Made by a program: the position numbers and the translations under genes. A stretch of DNA of 64,000 bases from Gemmatimonadota bacterium (GTDB taxonomy: Bacteria; Gemmatimonadota; Gemmatimonadetes; Gemmatimonadales; GWC2-71-9): positions 1 to 64,000 of the forward strand of contig SHZT01000010.1 of NCBI GenBank assembly GCA_009692185.1. The letters are read 5' to 3'. Positions within the stretch are counted from its first letter, which is position 1. Every line of letters begins with the position of its first letter. The notes under the pieces were generated by a model that was given only the letters and a program-made list of their open reading frames with translations, did no database searches and was not told where the DNA came from. This document shows, piece after piece, positions 32,469 through 42,055 of this stretch.

Positions 32469-32851
32469 ATCCGCACCCCGGCGCGTTCCGGGCGTGGGGC
32501 GCGGCCCGCGTGCGATTGAACGCGGCCGCCGCCGATGCGGTGCTTCTCAGGCGCGAGGCGTTTGCCCCGCCGGCCGAAGCGGCCGCGGAACCGGACGCCC
32601 CGGCTGAGACGCTAGTCCCGGTTCGCCAGCTCCCGTTCGAGTTCGACAAAACGACGGAGACCGCCGGGAAGGACGCGAACTCACGGGCGTCGTGCCCGCA
32701 TTGTGATGAGACCCTGCCGGGCGGGCGCCTGGTGGTCTATTGCCCGTTCTGCGGCGGGAACGTGACGACCCGGGCGTGCCCGGAATGCGGAACCGCGCTC
32801 GAGACGGCGTGGAGGCACTGCATTACCTGCGGGTACAAGGTGGGCGGATAG
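32465..32851 (+). CDS. Zinc-ribbon hypothetical protein, C-terminal part
   Basis: The 128-residue frame (GTG start at 32465 if used alone) has a middle linker rich in Ala/Pro and a C-terminal pair of zinc ribbons: CPHCDETL, CPFCGGN, CPECGTA and CITCGYKVGG, that is, four CxxC knuckles. Similar double ribbons occur in proteins with structural or nucleic-acid-binding roles. Its true N-terminus most likely lies in the preceding frame (from 32196). It is followed four bases later by the dehydrogenase gene. Confidence 0.65.
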   Translation: MNPHPGAFRAWGAARVRLNAAAADAVLLRREAFAPPAEAAAEPDAPAETLVPVRQLPFEFDKTTETAGKDANSRASCPHCDETLPGGRLVVYCPFCGGNVTTRACPECGTALETAWRHCITCGYKVGG

Positions 32852-32855
32852 GGGC

Positions 32856-33938
32856 GTGAAGGCGCTCCGGATCGCGGTGATCGGCGGAGATGGAATCGGG
32901 CCGGAGGTCATCGAGGCCGCGATTCCCGCGATCGAGCTGGCGGCAAAATCAGAGGGCGCGACGATCGCGTGGGAGCGCCTGCCCTATGGCGCCGACCACT
33001 ACCTCAAGACCGGCGAAACTCTTCCCGACGCCGCGTTCGCCCACCTGAAGAACGCCGTCGACGCAATCTTCCTCGGTGCGATGGGCGACCCGCGGGTACC
33101 CGGCAACGAGCACGCGCGTGACATTCTCCTCGGGCTCAGGTTCCGCCTCGACCTGTACATCAACTTCCGGCCATGCACCTTGCTGCATCCGGATCTCTGC
33201 CCGTTGAAAGACCAGCGAGAGAACGAGGGAACAGGCGAACGGGGCCGGCAAGTCGATTTCGTCATCTTCCGAGAGAACACCGAAGGGCTCTACCTCGGGC
33301 GTGGGTCGTCGAAGAACGTCGGCACAGCGGACGAGGAGCAGATAGCGGAGGAAGTGAATACCGCGCCCAAGGTGGAGCGCATCATTCGCGCGGCATTCGA
33401 CTGGGCGCGGGCAAACAAGCGCACCCGCGTCACCATGGCCGACAAGTCGAACGCGATTCCGGCGCACCGCCTGTGGCAGCGGCTGTTCGGGGAAGTCGGG
33501 GCGAAGTATCCGGATATCACCCGCGACCACTTCTACATTGACGCGCTCGCGATGCAGATGGTGAAATCCCCCGAGCAGTTCCAGGTGATCGTCACCAACA
33601 ACCTGTTCGGGGACATCATTTCAGATCTCGGTGCCCAGCTGGTCGGCGGGCTTGGGGTGGCGGCGAGCGCCAATCTCCACCCGGGGCTGGCCGGGCTGTT
33701 CGAACCAGTCCACGGCTCCGCGCCGCCCATCGCCGGGAAAGGCATCGCCAACCCAATGGCCGCCGTACTCACCGGCGCGCTCATGCTTGCGGACCTTGGA
33801 TTCCCCAAGGCAGCCGCGCTGCTCGATGGCGCGGTGCGCGCGGCGCTCCGCGAGGGACAGCGGACACCCGACCTGGGCGGCTCGGCGCGCACCGCCGACG
33901 TGGGGCGGTGGATCGCGGATTACCTGCGAACCGCGTGA
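32856..33938 (+). CDS. Isocitrate/isopropylmalate dehydrogenase-family enzyme
   Basis: The 360-residue beta-decarboxylating dehydrogenase starts at GTG 32856 (KALRIAVIGGDGIGPEVI). Hallmarks are FLGAMGDPRVPG, LRFRLDLYINFRP, FVIFRENTEGLYLG, the VTMADKSNA lysine, NNLFGDIISDLGAQLVGGLG and EPVHGSAPPIAGKGIANP. The family covers LeuB, NAD-isocitrate, homoisocitrate and tartrate dehydrogenases; the GAMGDPRV and RENTEGLY segments suggest the LeuB/tartrate side, but the substrate cannot be fixed. No leuA/leuCD neighbours are present. Confidence 0.85.
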   Translation: MKALRIAVIGGDGIGPEVIEAAIPAIELAAKSEGATIAWERLPYGADHYLKTGETLPDAAFAHLKNAVDAIFLGAMGDPRVPGNEHARDILLGLRFRLDLYINFRPCTLLHPDLCPLKDQRENEGTGERGRQVDFVIFRENTEGLYLGRGSSKNVGTADEEQIAEEVNTAPKVERIIRAAFDWARANKRTRVTMADKSNAIPAHRLWQRLFGEVGAKYPDITRDHFYIDALAMQMVKSPEQFQVIVTNNLFGDIISDLGAQLVGGLGVAASANLHPGLAGLFEPVHGSAPPIAGKGIANPMAAVLTGALMLADLGFPKAAALLDGAVRAALREGQRTPDLGGSARTADVGRWIADYLRTA

Positions 33939-33984
33939 TATATTCCGCAATACGAGTCCCCGGCATGACATCGGAGCAAGCAGC

Positions 33985-35196
33985 ATGAAGACCCAGGGTC
34001 AGAATCGCGACGTCGTGTTTCTCTCCGGCGTCCGCACGGGTTTCGGTTCCTTCGGCGGCACCCTCAAAGACCTCTCCGCAACCGAGTTGGGCGCCATCGC
34101 CGCGCGGCACGCCGTCGAGCGATCCGGGTTGAAGCCCGCGCAGTTCGACCACGTCGTGTTCGGCAACGCCCAGCAGACATCCGCGGACGCCATTTACCTC
34201 GCGCGCCATGTGGGGCTCAAGACCGGACTCCCGATCGAGGTGCCGGCCGTTACGGTCAACCGTCTCTGCGGCTCCGGGTTCGAATCCATCATTCAGGGTG
34301 CCCAGCAGATCCTGCTCGGGGATTCGAACGCCGTCCTGGCCGGCGGCGCCGAGTCCATGAGCCAGGCACCCCACGTGCTACGCGGCGCCCGCTGGGGCAT
34401 TCGACTGGGTCCCCCGGCACCCCTCGAAGATTCATTGTGGGAGGCCCTCAAGGACCCACAGTGCGGACTTTCGATGGCGGAAACCGCGGAGAACCTCGCG
34501 GAGAAGTACCAGCTGACCCGCGAAGGCGTGGATCGCGTGGCTCTCCGCAGCCAGCAGCTCGCCAAGAAGGCGTGGGATGATGGCGTGTTCCAGGACGAGG
34601 TGATTCCGGTGCAGGTGAAGGACCCGAAGACGAAGCAGATGGTGGACTGGCGCGCCGACGAGCACATGCGCCCTTCGACGACGCTCGAGATTCTCATGGG
34701 CCTCAAGCCATACTTCAAGAAAGACGGCCTGGTCACGGCCGGGAACGCATCGGGCATCTGTGACGGCGCGGCCGCCACGGTGATTGCCAGCGAGGAGTTC
34801 GCGAAACAAGCCGGTGTTACACCAATCGGGCGAATCGTGGCGTGGGCGTTCGCGGGTGTTGAACCCAGGTTCATGGGGATAGGCCCGGCGCCGGCGGCTC
34901 GAAAGGCGCTCGCCAAGGCCGGCATGAAGCTGGCCGACTTGGACCTGATCGAGGTGAACGAGGCGTTCGCCCCGCAGTACCTGGCGGTCGAGAAGGAACT
35001 GGGGCTCGACCGGGAAAAGACCAACGTGCACGGCGGCGCGATCGCCATCGGGCACCCGCTCGCCGCATCGGGCACGCGCATCACCATTCACCTCCTGCAC
35101 GCACTCCGGCAGCAGAAGAAGCGCTACGGGCTCGGGTCGGCCTGCATTGGGGGCGGCCAGGGCGCCGCCATTATCGTCGAGGCCTTCGGCCGGTGA
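33985..35196 (+). CDS. Acetyl-CoA C-acyltransferase (thiolase)
   Basis: The 403-residue thiolase has the acyl-accepting Cys in VNRLCGSGFESI, the His in AIAIGHPLAASGTR and the second Cys in GSACIGGGQGAA. The start ATG 33985 has GGAG eight bases upstream. Together with the 3-hydroxyacyl-CoA dehydrogenase 850 bases downstream it can interconvert acetyl-CoA, acetoacetyl-CoA and 3-hydroxybutyryl-CoA, or serve in beta-oxidation. It might also feed isoprenoid or polyester synthesis, but no direct evidence is present. Confidence 0.92.
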   Translation: MKTQGQNRDVVFLSGVRTGFGSFGGTLKDLSATELGAIAARHAVERSGLKPAQFDHVVFGNAQQTSADAIYLARHVGLKTGLPIEVPAVTVNRLCGSGFESIIQGAQQILLGDSNAVLAGGAESMSQAPHVLRGARWGIRLGPPAPLEDSLWEALKDPQCGLSMAETAENLAEKYQLTREGVDRVALRSQQLAKKAWDDGVFQDEVIPVQVKDPKTKQMVDWRADEHMRPSTTLEILMGLKPYFKKDGLVTAGNASGICDGAAATVIASEEFAKQAGVTPIGRIVAWAFAGVEPRFMGIGPAPAARKALAKAGMKLADLDLIEVNEAFAPQYLAVEKELGLDREKTNVHGGAIAIGHPLAASGTRITIHLLHALRQQKKRYGLGSACIGGGQGAAIIVEAFGR

Positions 35197-36047
35197 CCGG
35201 CAGCGTTCCGGCAGGCCCCGGCCCGCGGCTCGACCGCGCCGCGGTGGAACGCGTCATCCAGCGAGCGGCGGAGCTCCAGGCCAACGAGCGCGACATCAGC
35301 GAGGGCCTGACCGAGCAGGAGCTCAAGTCGCTCGCGAACGACGTGGGGATTCCCGAGAGCCATTTCCGGCAGGCGCTGCTCGAGGAACGGACCCGGTCAG
35401 CGGTTCCGGCGGAACGCGGCCTCATTCCCTGGCTGGCGGGCCCGCGCCGGGTCGGCGCGTCACGGACCATGGCGGGCGAGGCACACCGGATCGAAGCGGC
35501 GCTCCAGCATTGGATGGCCGAGAATGAACTGCTCACGATCAAACGCCGGTTCCCTCAGCAGACCACGTGGGAAGCCAAGCAGGGGGCGGTCGCGTCCATC
35601 CGGCGCGCACTGTCGTTCGGCGGGCACTCGTACGTGCTCACGCGGGCGCGCGAGGTTGCGGGCCAGGTCATTCCGGTGGACAGCGGACGGTGCCATGTGC
35701 AGCTGGTCGCCGACCTGTCCAACACGATAACGGCGCGGATGAGCACGGCGACGGGATTCGTCGGCGCGGGCGTGGCCGCGTCGGTGGTCGGGACCCTGCT
35801 CGGCGTCGCCACCCTGGTGGTGTTCGCGCCGGTGATCGTGACCGGCTTGATTGGGTACGCCGTCCTTCGCACTCGCCGCGAAGAGGTGGCGCGCGTCCAC
35901 GTGGCGCTGGAACAGATTCTCGACCGGCTGGAGCACGGGGAAATCGAAGTCCAGCAACAGCAGCTTCGCGGCCCGCGGCCGAGCGCGTTCGTCCGGATTG
36001 CCGACGAGTTGCTCAAACAGCTGAGACCGGGAGACAAGCCGAAATGA
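35193..36047 (+). CDS. Uncharacterised protein with two membrane helices
   Basis: The 284-residue product starts at GTG 35193, overlapping the thiolase stop (GTGA). The N-terminal third (about 15-75) is a soluble helical region, LDRAAVERVIQRAAELQANE and LTEQELKSLANDVGIPE, resembling short helical domains in front of membrane segments. A central domain (about 95-180) is mixed. Two adjacent hydrophobic helices lie at about 190-235 (AGVAASVVGTLLGVATLVVF and VIVTGLIGYAVLRTRR). The tail is amphipathic. I do not recognise a catalytic motif. Its position between two fatty-acid enzymes may be a coincidence of the operon. Confidence 0.65.
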   Translation: MTGSVPAGPGPRLDRAAVERVIQRAAELQANERDISEGLTEQELKSLANDVGIPESHFRQALLEERTRSAVPAERGLIPWLAGPRRVGASRTMAGEAHRIEAALQHWMAENELLTIKRRFPQQTTWEAKQGAVASIRRALSFGGHSYVLTRAREVAGQVIPVDSGRCHVQLVADLSNTITARMSTATGFVGAGVAASVVGTLLGVATLVVFAPVIVTGLIGYAVLRTRREEVARVHVALEQILDRLEHGEIEVQQQQLRGPRPSAFVRIADELLKQLRPGDKPK

Positions 36048-36931
36048 CCGAGATCAAGACCGTTGGCATCCTCGGCTGTGGTCTCATGGGCAGCGGAATC
36101 GCCCAGGCCGCCGCCCAGAGCGGCCACAAGACCATCGTGCGCGAGGTGAACGACGCCCTGAACGAGCGGGGCAAGGCAGGCATCACCAAGTCGCTCGACA
36201 AGTTCGTGGAGAAGGGGAAGCTCGCCGCGGCGGACCGTGACGCAACGCTCGCCCGGCTCAGCTTCACCACCAAGATCGCCGACCTCAAGACGTGTGACAT
36301 CGTGATCGAGGCGGTCACCGAAGACCTCGACACCAAGAACACGATGTTCAAGGAACTCGACGGGATCGTAGGGCCGGAGACGATATTCGCGTCCAACACC
36401 TCCAGCCTGACGATCGCCGCCATGGCCGGCGTCACGAAGCGGCCGGACAAGTTCGTCGGCCTGCATTTCTTCAATCCCGTCCCGTTGATGAAGCTCGTCG
36501 AGGTGGTTCGGACGGTCACCACCAGCAAGGGCACGTTCGACCGCGCCTTTGCCTTTGCCCGGGCCCTGGGCAAGGAACCCATCACGGCGAAGGACAACTC
36601 CGGGTTCGTGGTGAACCTGCTGCTCGTGCCCTACCTGCTGGGGGCGATCCGGGCGCTGGAACACGGCGTGGGGTCGGTCGAGGACATCGACAAGGCCATG
36701 GTCCTGGGCTGCGGCCACCCGATGGGACCCCTGACCCTGCTGGACTTCGTCGGGCTCGACACGACGTACAAGATCGCGGAGATCATGTTCGACGAATACC
36801 GCGAGGCGCAGTACGCGCCTCCCCCGCTCCTCAAGCGGATGGTGCTGTCCGGCATGTTCGGCAAGAAGTCCGGGAAGGGCTTCTACGATTACTCGAGCAA
36901 CCCGCCAACGGTGAGCGCGCTCGGCCTCTAA
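36044..36931 (+). CDS. 3-hydroxyacyl/3-hydroxybutyryl-CoA dehydrogenase
   Basis: The 295-residue enzyme has the NAD-binding GILGCGLMGSGIAQAAA at the N-terminus, VIEAVTEDLDTK and FASNTSSLTIAAMA. The catalytic HFFNPVPLMKLVEVV His is present, as is the C-terminal helical domain (GCGHPMGPLTLLDFVGLD and GKKSGKGFYDY). It reduces acetoacetyl-CoA or oxidises 3-hydroxyacyl-CoA. The ATG overlaps the preceding stop (ATGA). Length matches Hbd/PaaH-type single-domain enzymes rather than the FadB fusion. Confidence 0.92.
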   Translation: MTEIKTVGILGCGLMGSGIAQAAAQSGHKTIVREVNDALNERGKAGITKSLDKFVEKGKLAAADRDATLARLSFTTKIADLKTCDIVIEAVTEDLDTKNTMFKELDGIVGPETIFASNTSSLTIAAMAGVTKRPDKFVGLHFFNPVPLMKLVEVVRTVTTSKGTFDRAFAFARALGKEPITAKDNSGFVVNLLLVPYLLGAIRALEHGVGSVEDIDKAMVLGCGHPMGPLTLLDFVGLDTTYKIAEIMFDEYREAQYAPPPLLKRMVLSGMFGKKSGKGFYDYSSNPPTVSALGL

Positions 36932-36946
36932 GCGAAGGGTTTCCGG

Positions 36947-37375
36947 TTGTCTCTCGCCCAGCTGCACTCGGCACTCAACGACTTCCCCGTAGCCCTGCTG
37001 GTCGCGTCGGTCGCCTTCGACCTCGCGGCGAGCGGCCCGCGGCGGCCGGCCCTCCAGGCCGCTGCGTACTGGTCGCTCCTGGCCGGGGCCGGCACCGCGA
37101 TCGTCACCGCCGTCTCTGGACTGGTCGCCGGGTACTTCGTCGAGCCGGAACCGGCCTTCCGCCAGACACTCCTGACCCACCGCGTGCTCGGCCTGGCTAT
37201 TGCCGTGGTGTTTTCCGCCCTGGCGGGGTGGCGCCTTTGGAGGAAGAACGTCTTCGGCGTCGAGGAACAGCAGTCCTATATCGTGGCGGCACTGGTGGGG
37301 GCACTGGCAGTCCTCTGGGCAGCCCACCTCGGCGGCATCATGGTATTCGAACACGGCGTCGGGGTCACGCCGTGA
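36947..37375 (+). CDS. DUF2231-type small membrane protein
   Basis: The 142-residue protein starts at TTG 36947, preceded by GAAGGG. It has four membrane segments (about 12-30, 40-62, 78-95, 108-128). The N-terminal LHSALNDFPVALLVASVAFD resembles the LHPxLVHFPIAL-type opening of DUF2231 proteins, with a His near the membrane face (LTHRVLG and AAHLGG). Some relatives are thought to be redox or haem-associated membrane proteins, but the function is not known. It is coupled to the following lipoprotein gene by GTGA. Confidence 0.65.
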   Translation: MSLAQLHSALNDFPVALLVASVAFDLAASGPRRPALQAAAYWSLLAGAGTAIVTAVSGLVAGYFVEPEPAFRQTLLTHRVLGLAIAVVFSALAGWRLWRKNVFGVEEQQSYIVAALVGALAVLWAAHLGGIMVFEHGVGVTP

Positions 37376-37863
37376 AACCCGCCCAACACACGTTCTTTTC
37401 CCTTCTATTAGTAAGCCAGGCCTGCACCGCCATCACCGTCCGGCCCACGTACCGCCCGTTCCCCCTGGCTGCGTTCGACACGGTCACAGCGAAGCCTCCC
37501 TCCGTGATTACAGGCGCCTCGGCCGACCTGGTACGTCTCGGCCTCACCGTCCGGACGATCACGGCCGCTGAGGGTTACCTCGAGACCCGCTGGTTCGACC
37601 TGGGCGAGAAACGGTCGCGGCGGGAGGTGGCGAATCCCGACCGGACGGTTCGCATTCGTGTCTGGGCAGACCTCGTGACGCCGCTTCAAAGCGAGGTCAT
37701 CGTCGAGGCGGTTCACCAGCGCTTGCTCGATCCGTCCGTTCCCGAGCGCGAGAACGAAGTCGTCGCCGTGGCGGGCTCTCCGGGCGATTCGATCGCCCAG
37801 GCGTTGCGCACGGCGATCAAGGCCCGGTTCGGCGGCGGGAAGGCGGCGGGCGGCAAGACCTGA
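37372..37863 (+). CDS. Putative lipoprotein of unknown function
   Basis: From GTG 37372 the product is 163 residues. It opens KPAQHTFFSLLLVSQAC, a lipoprotein-type signal with Cys at about residue 18. A compact domain (about 30-155) follows with VITGASADLVRLGLTVRTIT and RIRVWADLVTPLQSEVIVEA strands, somewhat like small beta-rich envelope domains. No known motif is seen. The start overlaps the DUF2231 stop. Confidence 0.6.
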   Translation: MKPAQHTFFSLLLVSQACTAITVRPTYRPFPLAAFDTVTAKPPSVITGASADLVRLGLTVRTITAAEGYLETRWFDLGEKRSRREVANPDRTVRIRVWADLVTPLQSEVIVEAVHQRLLDPSVPERENEVVAVAGSPGDSIAQALRTAIKARFGGGKAAGGKT

Positions 37864-37919
37864 CAAAACCCTCCCGCCTTACCGCCCTGCCGCACTCCCG
37901 ACAATATTCAAGGACGCCC

Positions 37920-38948
37920 ATGGCCCGCCGCTCACCCGACGCCACGTTTTGCCGGGAAATGCTCCCCAAGGTTTCCCGGACGTTTGCGCTGTGTATCCGA
38001 TTCCTGCCGCCGGGCGTCAACTACGCCGTGCTCGTCGCGTACCTCCTGTGCCGAGTCGCGGACACGATCGAGGACTCAGTCGTCCTTTCCGCGGCGGACA
38101 AGGACCGTCTCCTGGCCCACTTCCGCCGGTGCCTGGAGGAGGGCGGTCCGGACGCCACGCCGCTCGCCGCCGCATTTGCCGAAGGCCGGCAGGATGACGA
38201 ACAGCTCGCGGCGCGCGCCGACCAGGTCCTCCGCGAGTTCCGGGCTCTTCCGGCTCCCCAGCGCAACGCGATCCGTCCGTGGGTGCAGGAGATGTGTTCC
38301 GGCATGGCGGAGTTCGCCCGCCGGGCGAGCGCGCCGGGACAGCTCGAGGCGCTGACGAGCGTGGAAGATCTCGATCGTTACTGCTACTACGTGGCCGGCA
38401 CGGTGGGGCACCTGCTGACCGGGCTGTTCTGGCTGCATCACCGCCGCGGCTCCGAGGCCCGGCGCCAGCGCCTGGAGTCACTGGCCACGAGCTTTGGCCT
38501 GGGACTCCAATTGACCAACATCGTGAAGGATCTCGCCGACGACCGACGGCGCGGCTGGAGTTTTGTCCCGCGGCAGATGACCCGGCAGGCCGGCATCGAC
38601 CCCGAACAGATGGTGGATGGCGCGCACCGCGACGCGTCGCGCCAGGTCATGGATCTCCTGATCGACAAGGCCAATGCGCACCTGCGGGACGCGCTGGACT
38701 ATTGCACCGAGCTGCCGCGGTCCGAGTACCGTATCCGGCTCTTCTGCCTCACGTCGCTCTACTTTGCCGTGCGCACCCTGCGGCGCGCGCGCCAGGATCC
38801 CGGCCTGCTCGAGCCGCAGCACAAGGTCAAGATCAGCCGGGCCGAGGTCTATCGCACCGTCATCGTCACCCACCTGGTGGCGCCGGTGGACGGGCTGGTC
38901 AGGGCGTACTTCCGGCACCTCGAAGGCCAGGCGCGGGCTACCGCATGA
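37920..38948 (+). CDS. Squalene/phytoene synthase
   Basis: The 342-residue all-helical prenyl transferase has the first Asp-rich motif CRVADTIEDS and the second NIVKDLADDRRRGW. YCYYVAGTVGHLLTGLF is typical of squalene synthases (farnesyl diphosphate farnesyltransferase). It condenses two prenyl diphosphates, giving squalene for hopanoids/sterols or, less likely, phytoene for carotenoids. AAGGA lies five bases before the ATG, with 56 bases separating it from the upstream gene. The next gene is coupled by ATGA. No cyclase is in the window. Confidence 0.85.
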   Translation: MARRSPDATFCREMLPKVSRTFALCIRFLPPGVNYAVLVAYLLCRVADTIEDSVVLSAADKDRLLAHFRRCLEEGGPDATPLAAAFAEGRQDDEQLAARADQVLREFRALPAPQRNAIRPWVQEMCSGMAEFARRASAPGQLEALTSVEDLDRYCYYVAGTVGHLLTGLFWLHHRRGSEARRQRLESLATSFGLGLQLTNIVKDLADDRRRGWSFVPRQMTRQAGIDPEQMVDGAHRDASRQVMDLLIDKANAHLRDALDYCTELPRSEYRIRLFCLTSLYFAVRTLRRARQDPGLLEPQHKVKISRAEVYRTVIVTHLVAPVDGLVRAYFRHLEGQARATA

Positions 38949-40621
38949 AGTCCCCGTTTCCGGGATTCCGGGGTGCGGTCTTTACCGACATTCCCACCCG
39001 CAGCGCGTACAGCGAGGGCGCGGGCCCTTACCGGATCATCCCGGCGACCGTCGTCGTGCCCCGGGACCTCGACGACATCGTCGCCCTGGTGCGCCACGCA
39101 CGCGACGCGGGCCTCGCCCTCGTGCCCCGCGGAGCCGGCAGTGGCATGCCGGGGAACAACGTGGGCCCCGGAATCATGGTGGACATGCGGGCGTTTGGCG
39201 GCCCGCTCGCCGTGTCCGACGACGGCGTCACCAACGTCGGGGCCGCGGTGACGTGCGCGGCGATCGACCGGGTGGCGGCGCCGCTGGGGTTGCGCCTCGC
39301 CTCGAATCCGTCGAGCGGCCGGTTTTGCACGCTCGGGGGCATGGTGTCCACAAACGCGGCCGGCCCGCGCGTCGGCGTCGGGAGCGTGCGGCGCTGGGTC
39401 CGCGGCATCGAGTTCGTGACCACGGACGGCGAGGTCGGCTGGCTCGGACGACACTCGGTGCGGCGTGGCCCGCGGAGCCGCCGCTCTGGCGAGACGGTCA
39501 CGCACGACATGGCCCTCGGCGCCCTGCGGCGGTTCTTCCAGCAGGCGCAGGCCCGCATCGGTGGGGCAAAGGACGAGATCGCCGCCCGCTTCCCGAAGAC
39601 GACCAAGAACTCCTCGGGCTACGCGCTCGACCGGTACCTCGCGTCCGGGGACGTACTTGACCTGGTCATCGGGTCCGAGGGCACGCTCGGCTTTGTCACC
39701 CGGGTCGAGCTGTCGCTCGAGCGGAAGCCCGCGGCGGCCGCCGCGATCCTGCTGGGCCTGTCGGACCTCGGGGCGCTTCCGGGCGTCGTGCAGGACCTGC
39801 TTGCGTTCGATCCGGCCGCGGTGGAGCTCCTCGACCGGTCGTTTCTCACGGTGGCCGGGCCGGGCCTGCCGTTCAACGCGGCGGGCCTGGACTTCGTCCT
39901 GCTGGTCGAGTTCGAGCGGCCCGACGCCGCGGCCGCGACGGCTGCCGTCGAGGACGCGCTCGCGAAGGTGAAGCAGCATTGCGCGCTGACCGAGCGGGCG
40001 ATTTCCGAAGCCGAGCGCGGGCGGCTGTGGGCGGCGCGGCATGCCGCGAGCCCGGCACTCGCCGCGCTTCCCGGCAACCGCCGGTCGCTCCAGATCATCG
40101 AAGACGGGTGTGTGCCGGTGCGGGCGCTGGACCGTTACGTGCGCGGCGTACGCGCGGCGGCGGCACGGCACGAGGTGGACATCGTGGCGTTTGGACATGC
40201 CGGGGACGGGCACCTGCACGTCAACGCGCTCACCGACCCCGGCCGCGCGGGCTTCGAACAGCGCCTCGCGGGGTTGCTGGAGGACGTCACGAACCTGGTC
40301 ATCGAGCTCGGCGGCACGCCGAGCGGCGAGCATGGCGACGGGCGCCTGCGGGCCCCGCTGCTGGAGCGCGTGTACGGTGCGCGCCTCGCCAGCCTCTTCG
40401 CGGACATCAAGCGCGCGTTTGATCCGCAGGGCATCCTGAACCCCGGCGTGATCGTCCCGTTATCCGCCGACGCCGGCCGGTTGGTGCAGGACCTCAAGGT
40501 CGGGTCCCGGGCCCAACCCATTCCGGAGCACATCGAGAACCGGCTGAGGGACATCGAGCGTTCAGGGGGCTGGGACCAGGTCAAGAGCGACCTGGCCGAG
40601 GAATTCCGGGCGACGGCGTAG
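38945..40621 (+). CDS. FAD-binding oxidoreductase (GlcD/D-lactate dehydrogenase type)
   Basis: The 558-residue flavoprotein has a PCMH-type FAD domain ([20 protein letters not shown] and the [20 protein letters not shown] loop), then a C-terminal FAD-linked oxidase domain ([47 protein letters not shown]). No iron-sulfur domain is fused. Such enzymes oxidise D-lactate, glycolate or other 2-hydroxy acids. Its ATG overlaps the squalene synthase stop, so a link to terpenoid metabolism is possible but unproven. A C-terminal extension of about 60 residues is unusual. The substrate is unknown. Confidence 0.85.
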   Translation: MKSPFPGFRGAVFTDIPTRSAYSEGAGPYRIIPATVVVPRDLDDIVALVRHARDAGLALVPRGAGSGMPGNNVGPGIMVDMRAFGGPLAVSDDGVTNVGAAVTCAAIDRVAAPLGLRLASNPSSGRFCTLGGMVSTNAAGPRVGVGSVRRWVRGIEFVTTDGEVGWLGRHSVRRGPRSRRSGETVTHDMALGALRRFFQQAQARIGGAKDEIAARFPKTTKNSSGYALDRYLASGDVLDLVIGSEGTLGFVTRVELSLERKPAAAAAILLGLSDLGALPGVVQDLLAFDPAAVELLDRSFLTVAGPGLPFNAAGLDFVLLVEFERPDAAAATAAVEDALAKVKQHCALTERAISEAERGRLWAARHAASPALAALPGNRRSLQIIEDGCVPVRALDRYVRGVRAAAARHEVDIVAFGHAGDGHLHVNALTDPGRAGFEQRLAGLLEDVTNLVIELGGTPSGEHGDGRLRAPLLERVYGARLASLFADIKRAFDPQGILNPGVIVPLSADAGRLVQDLKVGSRAQPIPEHIENRLRDIERSGGWDQVKSDLAEEFRATA

Positions 40622-40658
40622 CGAACGCGGCGCGCGGAACGTCTTAGATTCCTCTCCA

Positions 40659-41453
40659 ATGAAGCAATACCTCGACCTCCTCAGTCACATCCTCGAGCAC
40701 GGCCGGAAGAAGGACGATCGCACTGGCACCGGGACGCTCAGCGTGTTCGGGTACCAGGCGCGGTACGACTTGGCCGACGGCTTCCCCCTGGTCACGACGA
40801 AGAAACTCCATTTCAAGTCGATCGCCCACGAGCTGCTGTGGTTCCTCCGCGGCGAGTCGAACACCACGTATCTCAAGGAGAACGGCGTCAGCATCTGGGA
40901 TGAGTGGGCCGACGCCAAAGGAGAGCTCGGGCCGGTGTACGGGCACCAGTGGCGCCACTGGCCGGCGCCGGATGGCGGGACGATCGACCAGATCGACACG
41001 GTGATCCGCCAGATCCGGACCCAGCCCGATTCCCGCCGGCTCATCGTGAGCGCGTGGAACGTGGCCGACCTTCCCCGCATGGCGCTCGCGCCCTGCCACG
41101 TGATGTTCCAGTTCTATGTGCAGGGCGGGCGGCTGTCCTGCCAGATGTACCAGCGGAGCGCGGACGTATTCCTCGGCGTGCCGTTCAACATCGCGTCGTA
41201 TGCCTTGCTCACCGTCATGATCGCGCAGGTCACCGACCTCGAGCCCGGCGAGTTCGTCCACACGCTGGGGGACGCCCACTTGTACCTGAATCACCTGGAG
41301 CAGGCGCGCCTGCAGCTGACCCGCGAGCCGAAGCCCCTGCCTACGCTCCGGCTCAACCCCGCGGTGCGCTCCATTTTCGATTTCCGCTTCGAGGACCTCG
41401 CGCTGGGCGCCTACGAGCCGCACCCGCACATCGCCGCGCGGGTCGCCGTCTGA
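40659..41453 (+). CDS. thyA: Thymidylate synthase
   Basis: The 264-residue enzyme (the same length as E. coli ThyA) makes dTMP from dUMP and methylene-tetrahydrofolate. The catalytic Cys lies in [13 protein letters not shown]. The [12 protein letters not shown] arginine loop, [32 protein letters not shown] and HLYLNHLEQ are all present. A TAGATT hexamer ends eight bases before the ATG and there is no clear ribosome-binding site. The stop overlaps the folA start. The dCMP deaminase upstream would supply dUMP. Confidence 0.96.
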   Translation: MKQYLDLLSHILEHGRKKDDRTGTGTLSVFGYQARYDLADGFPLVTTKKLHFKSIAHELLWFLRGESNTTYLKENGVSIWDEWADAKGELGPVYGHQWRHWPAPDGGTIDQIDTVIRQIRTQPDSRRLIVSAWNVADLPRMALAPCHVMFQFYVQGGRLSCQMYQRSADVFLGVPFNIASYALLTVMIAQVTDLEPGEFVHTLGDAHLYLNHLEQARLQLTREPKPLPTLRLNPAVRSIFDFRFEDLALGAYEPHPHIAARVAV

Positions 41454-41938
41454 TCCTGTCCCTGATCGCCGCGATGGCCGAGAACCGGGTCATCGGCCGC
41501 GGCAACACCCTTCCGTGGCGCCTGCCGGCCGACATGAAGCGCTTCAAGGCGCAGACCATGGGACACGCCGTCATCATGGGCCGGAAGACGTTCGACACGA
41601 TGGGGAAACCGCTCACCGGCCGGCGCAACATCGTGATCACGCGGGACCGGTTGTGGTCACGGCCGGGCGTTGACGTGGCGCACGATCTTGCCGGGGCGAT
41701 TGCGCTGGCGGGCGCCGAGGACCTGGTATTCGTCGCCGGTGGCGCGGAGATCTACGAACTCGCGCTACCCCGCGCGAATCGCATCGACTTGACTGTCGTG
41801 CACGCCCAGGTCGAGGGTGATGCGCGTTTCCCCGAGTTTTCTCCCTCCGAATGGTCGCTCGTCACCGAAGAACGGCACGCCGCGGACGAGCGTCACGCAT
41901 TTCCATTCACTTTTCGACGGTACGACCGCACGCAATAG
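41450..41938 (+). CDS. folA: Dihydrofolate reductase, apparently with a CTG start
   Basis: The 162-residue enzyme regenerates tetrahydrofolate used up by ThyA. It shows [29 protein letters not shown] (catalytic Asp), [25 protein letters not shown], and [13 protein letters not shown], ending FTFRRYD. The reading frame has no ATG, GTG or TTG near the expected N-terminus: the first residue of a full-length protein falls at CTG 41450, overlapping the thyA stop as CTGA. The next ATG (41474) would delete the first beta-strand. Translational coupling from thyA probably allows initiation at the CTG. Confidence 0.85.
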   Translation: MILSLIAAMAENRVIGRGNTLPWRLPADMKRFKAQTMGHAVIMGRKTFDTMGKPLTGRRNIVITRDRLWSRPGVDVAHDLAGAIALAGAEDLVFVAGGAEIYELALPRANRIDLTVVHAQVEGDARFPEFSPSEWSLVTEERHAADERHAFPFTFRRYDRTQ

Positions 41939-41994
41939 GCCCGATCCTCGAAAATCTCCGCGTCGCTCAGTTCCAACGAGAATGCAAAACTCTA

Positions 41995-42023
41995 TTGCAT
42001 AACGTTTCGCTAATCTGTATTTT
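41995..42023 (+). promoter_or_regulatory. Candidate promoter of the ATP-grasp/KamA operon
   Basis: TTGCAT (41995-42000), 17-base spacer, TATTTT (42018-42023). It lies in an AT-rich patch (about 41952-42035) that contrasts with the surroundings, with a small inverted repeat ATGCAA/TTGCAT just upstream. Hexamer matches are only moderate; the AT-rich context is the main support. Confidence 0.45.
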
Positions 42024-42055
42024 TTTCTGCAACGGCAACTCCGATGCGGAGATTG

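Noticed and set aside
35555-37354. A 599-codon minus-strand frame across three plus-strand genes
   Set aside because: The opposite strand encodes a membrane protein, a 3-hydroxyacyl-CoA dehydrogenase and a DUF2231 protein with intact motifs.
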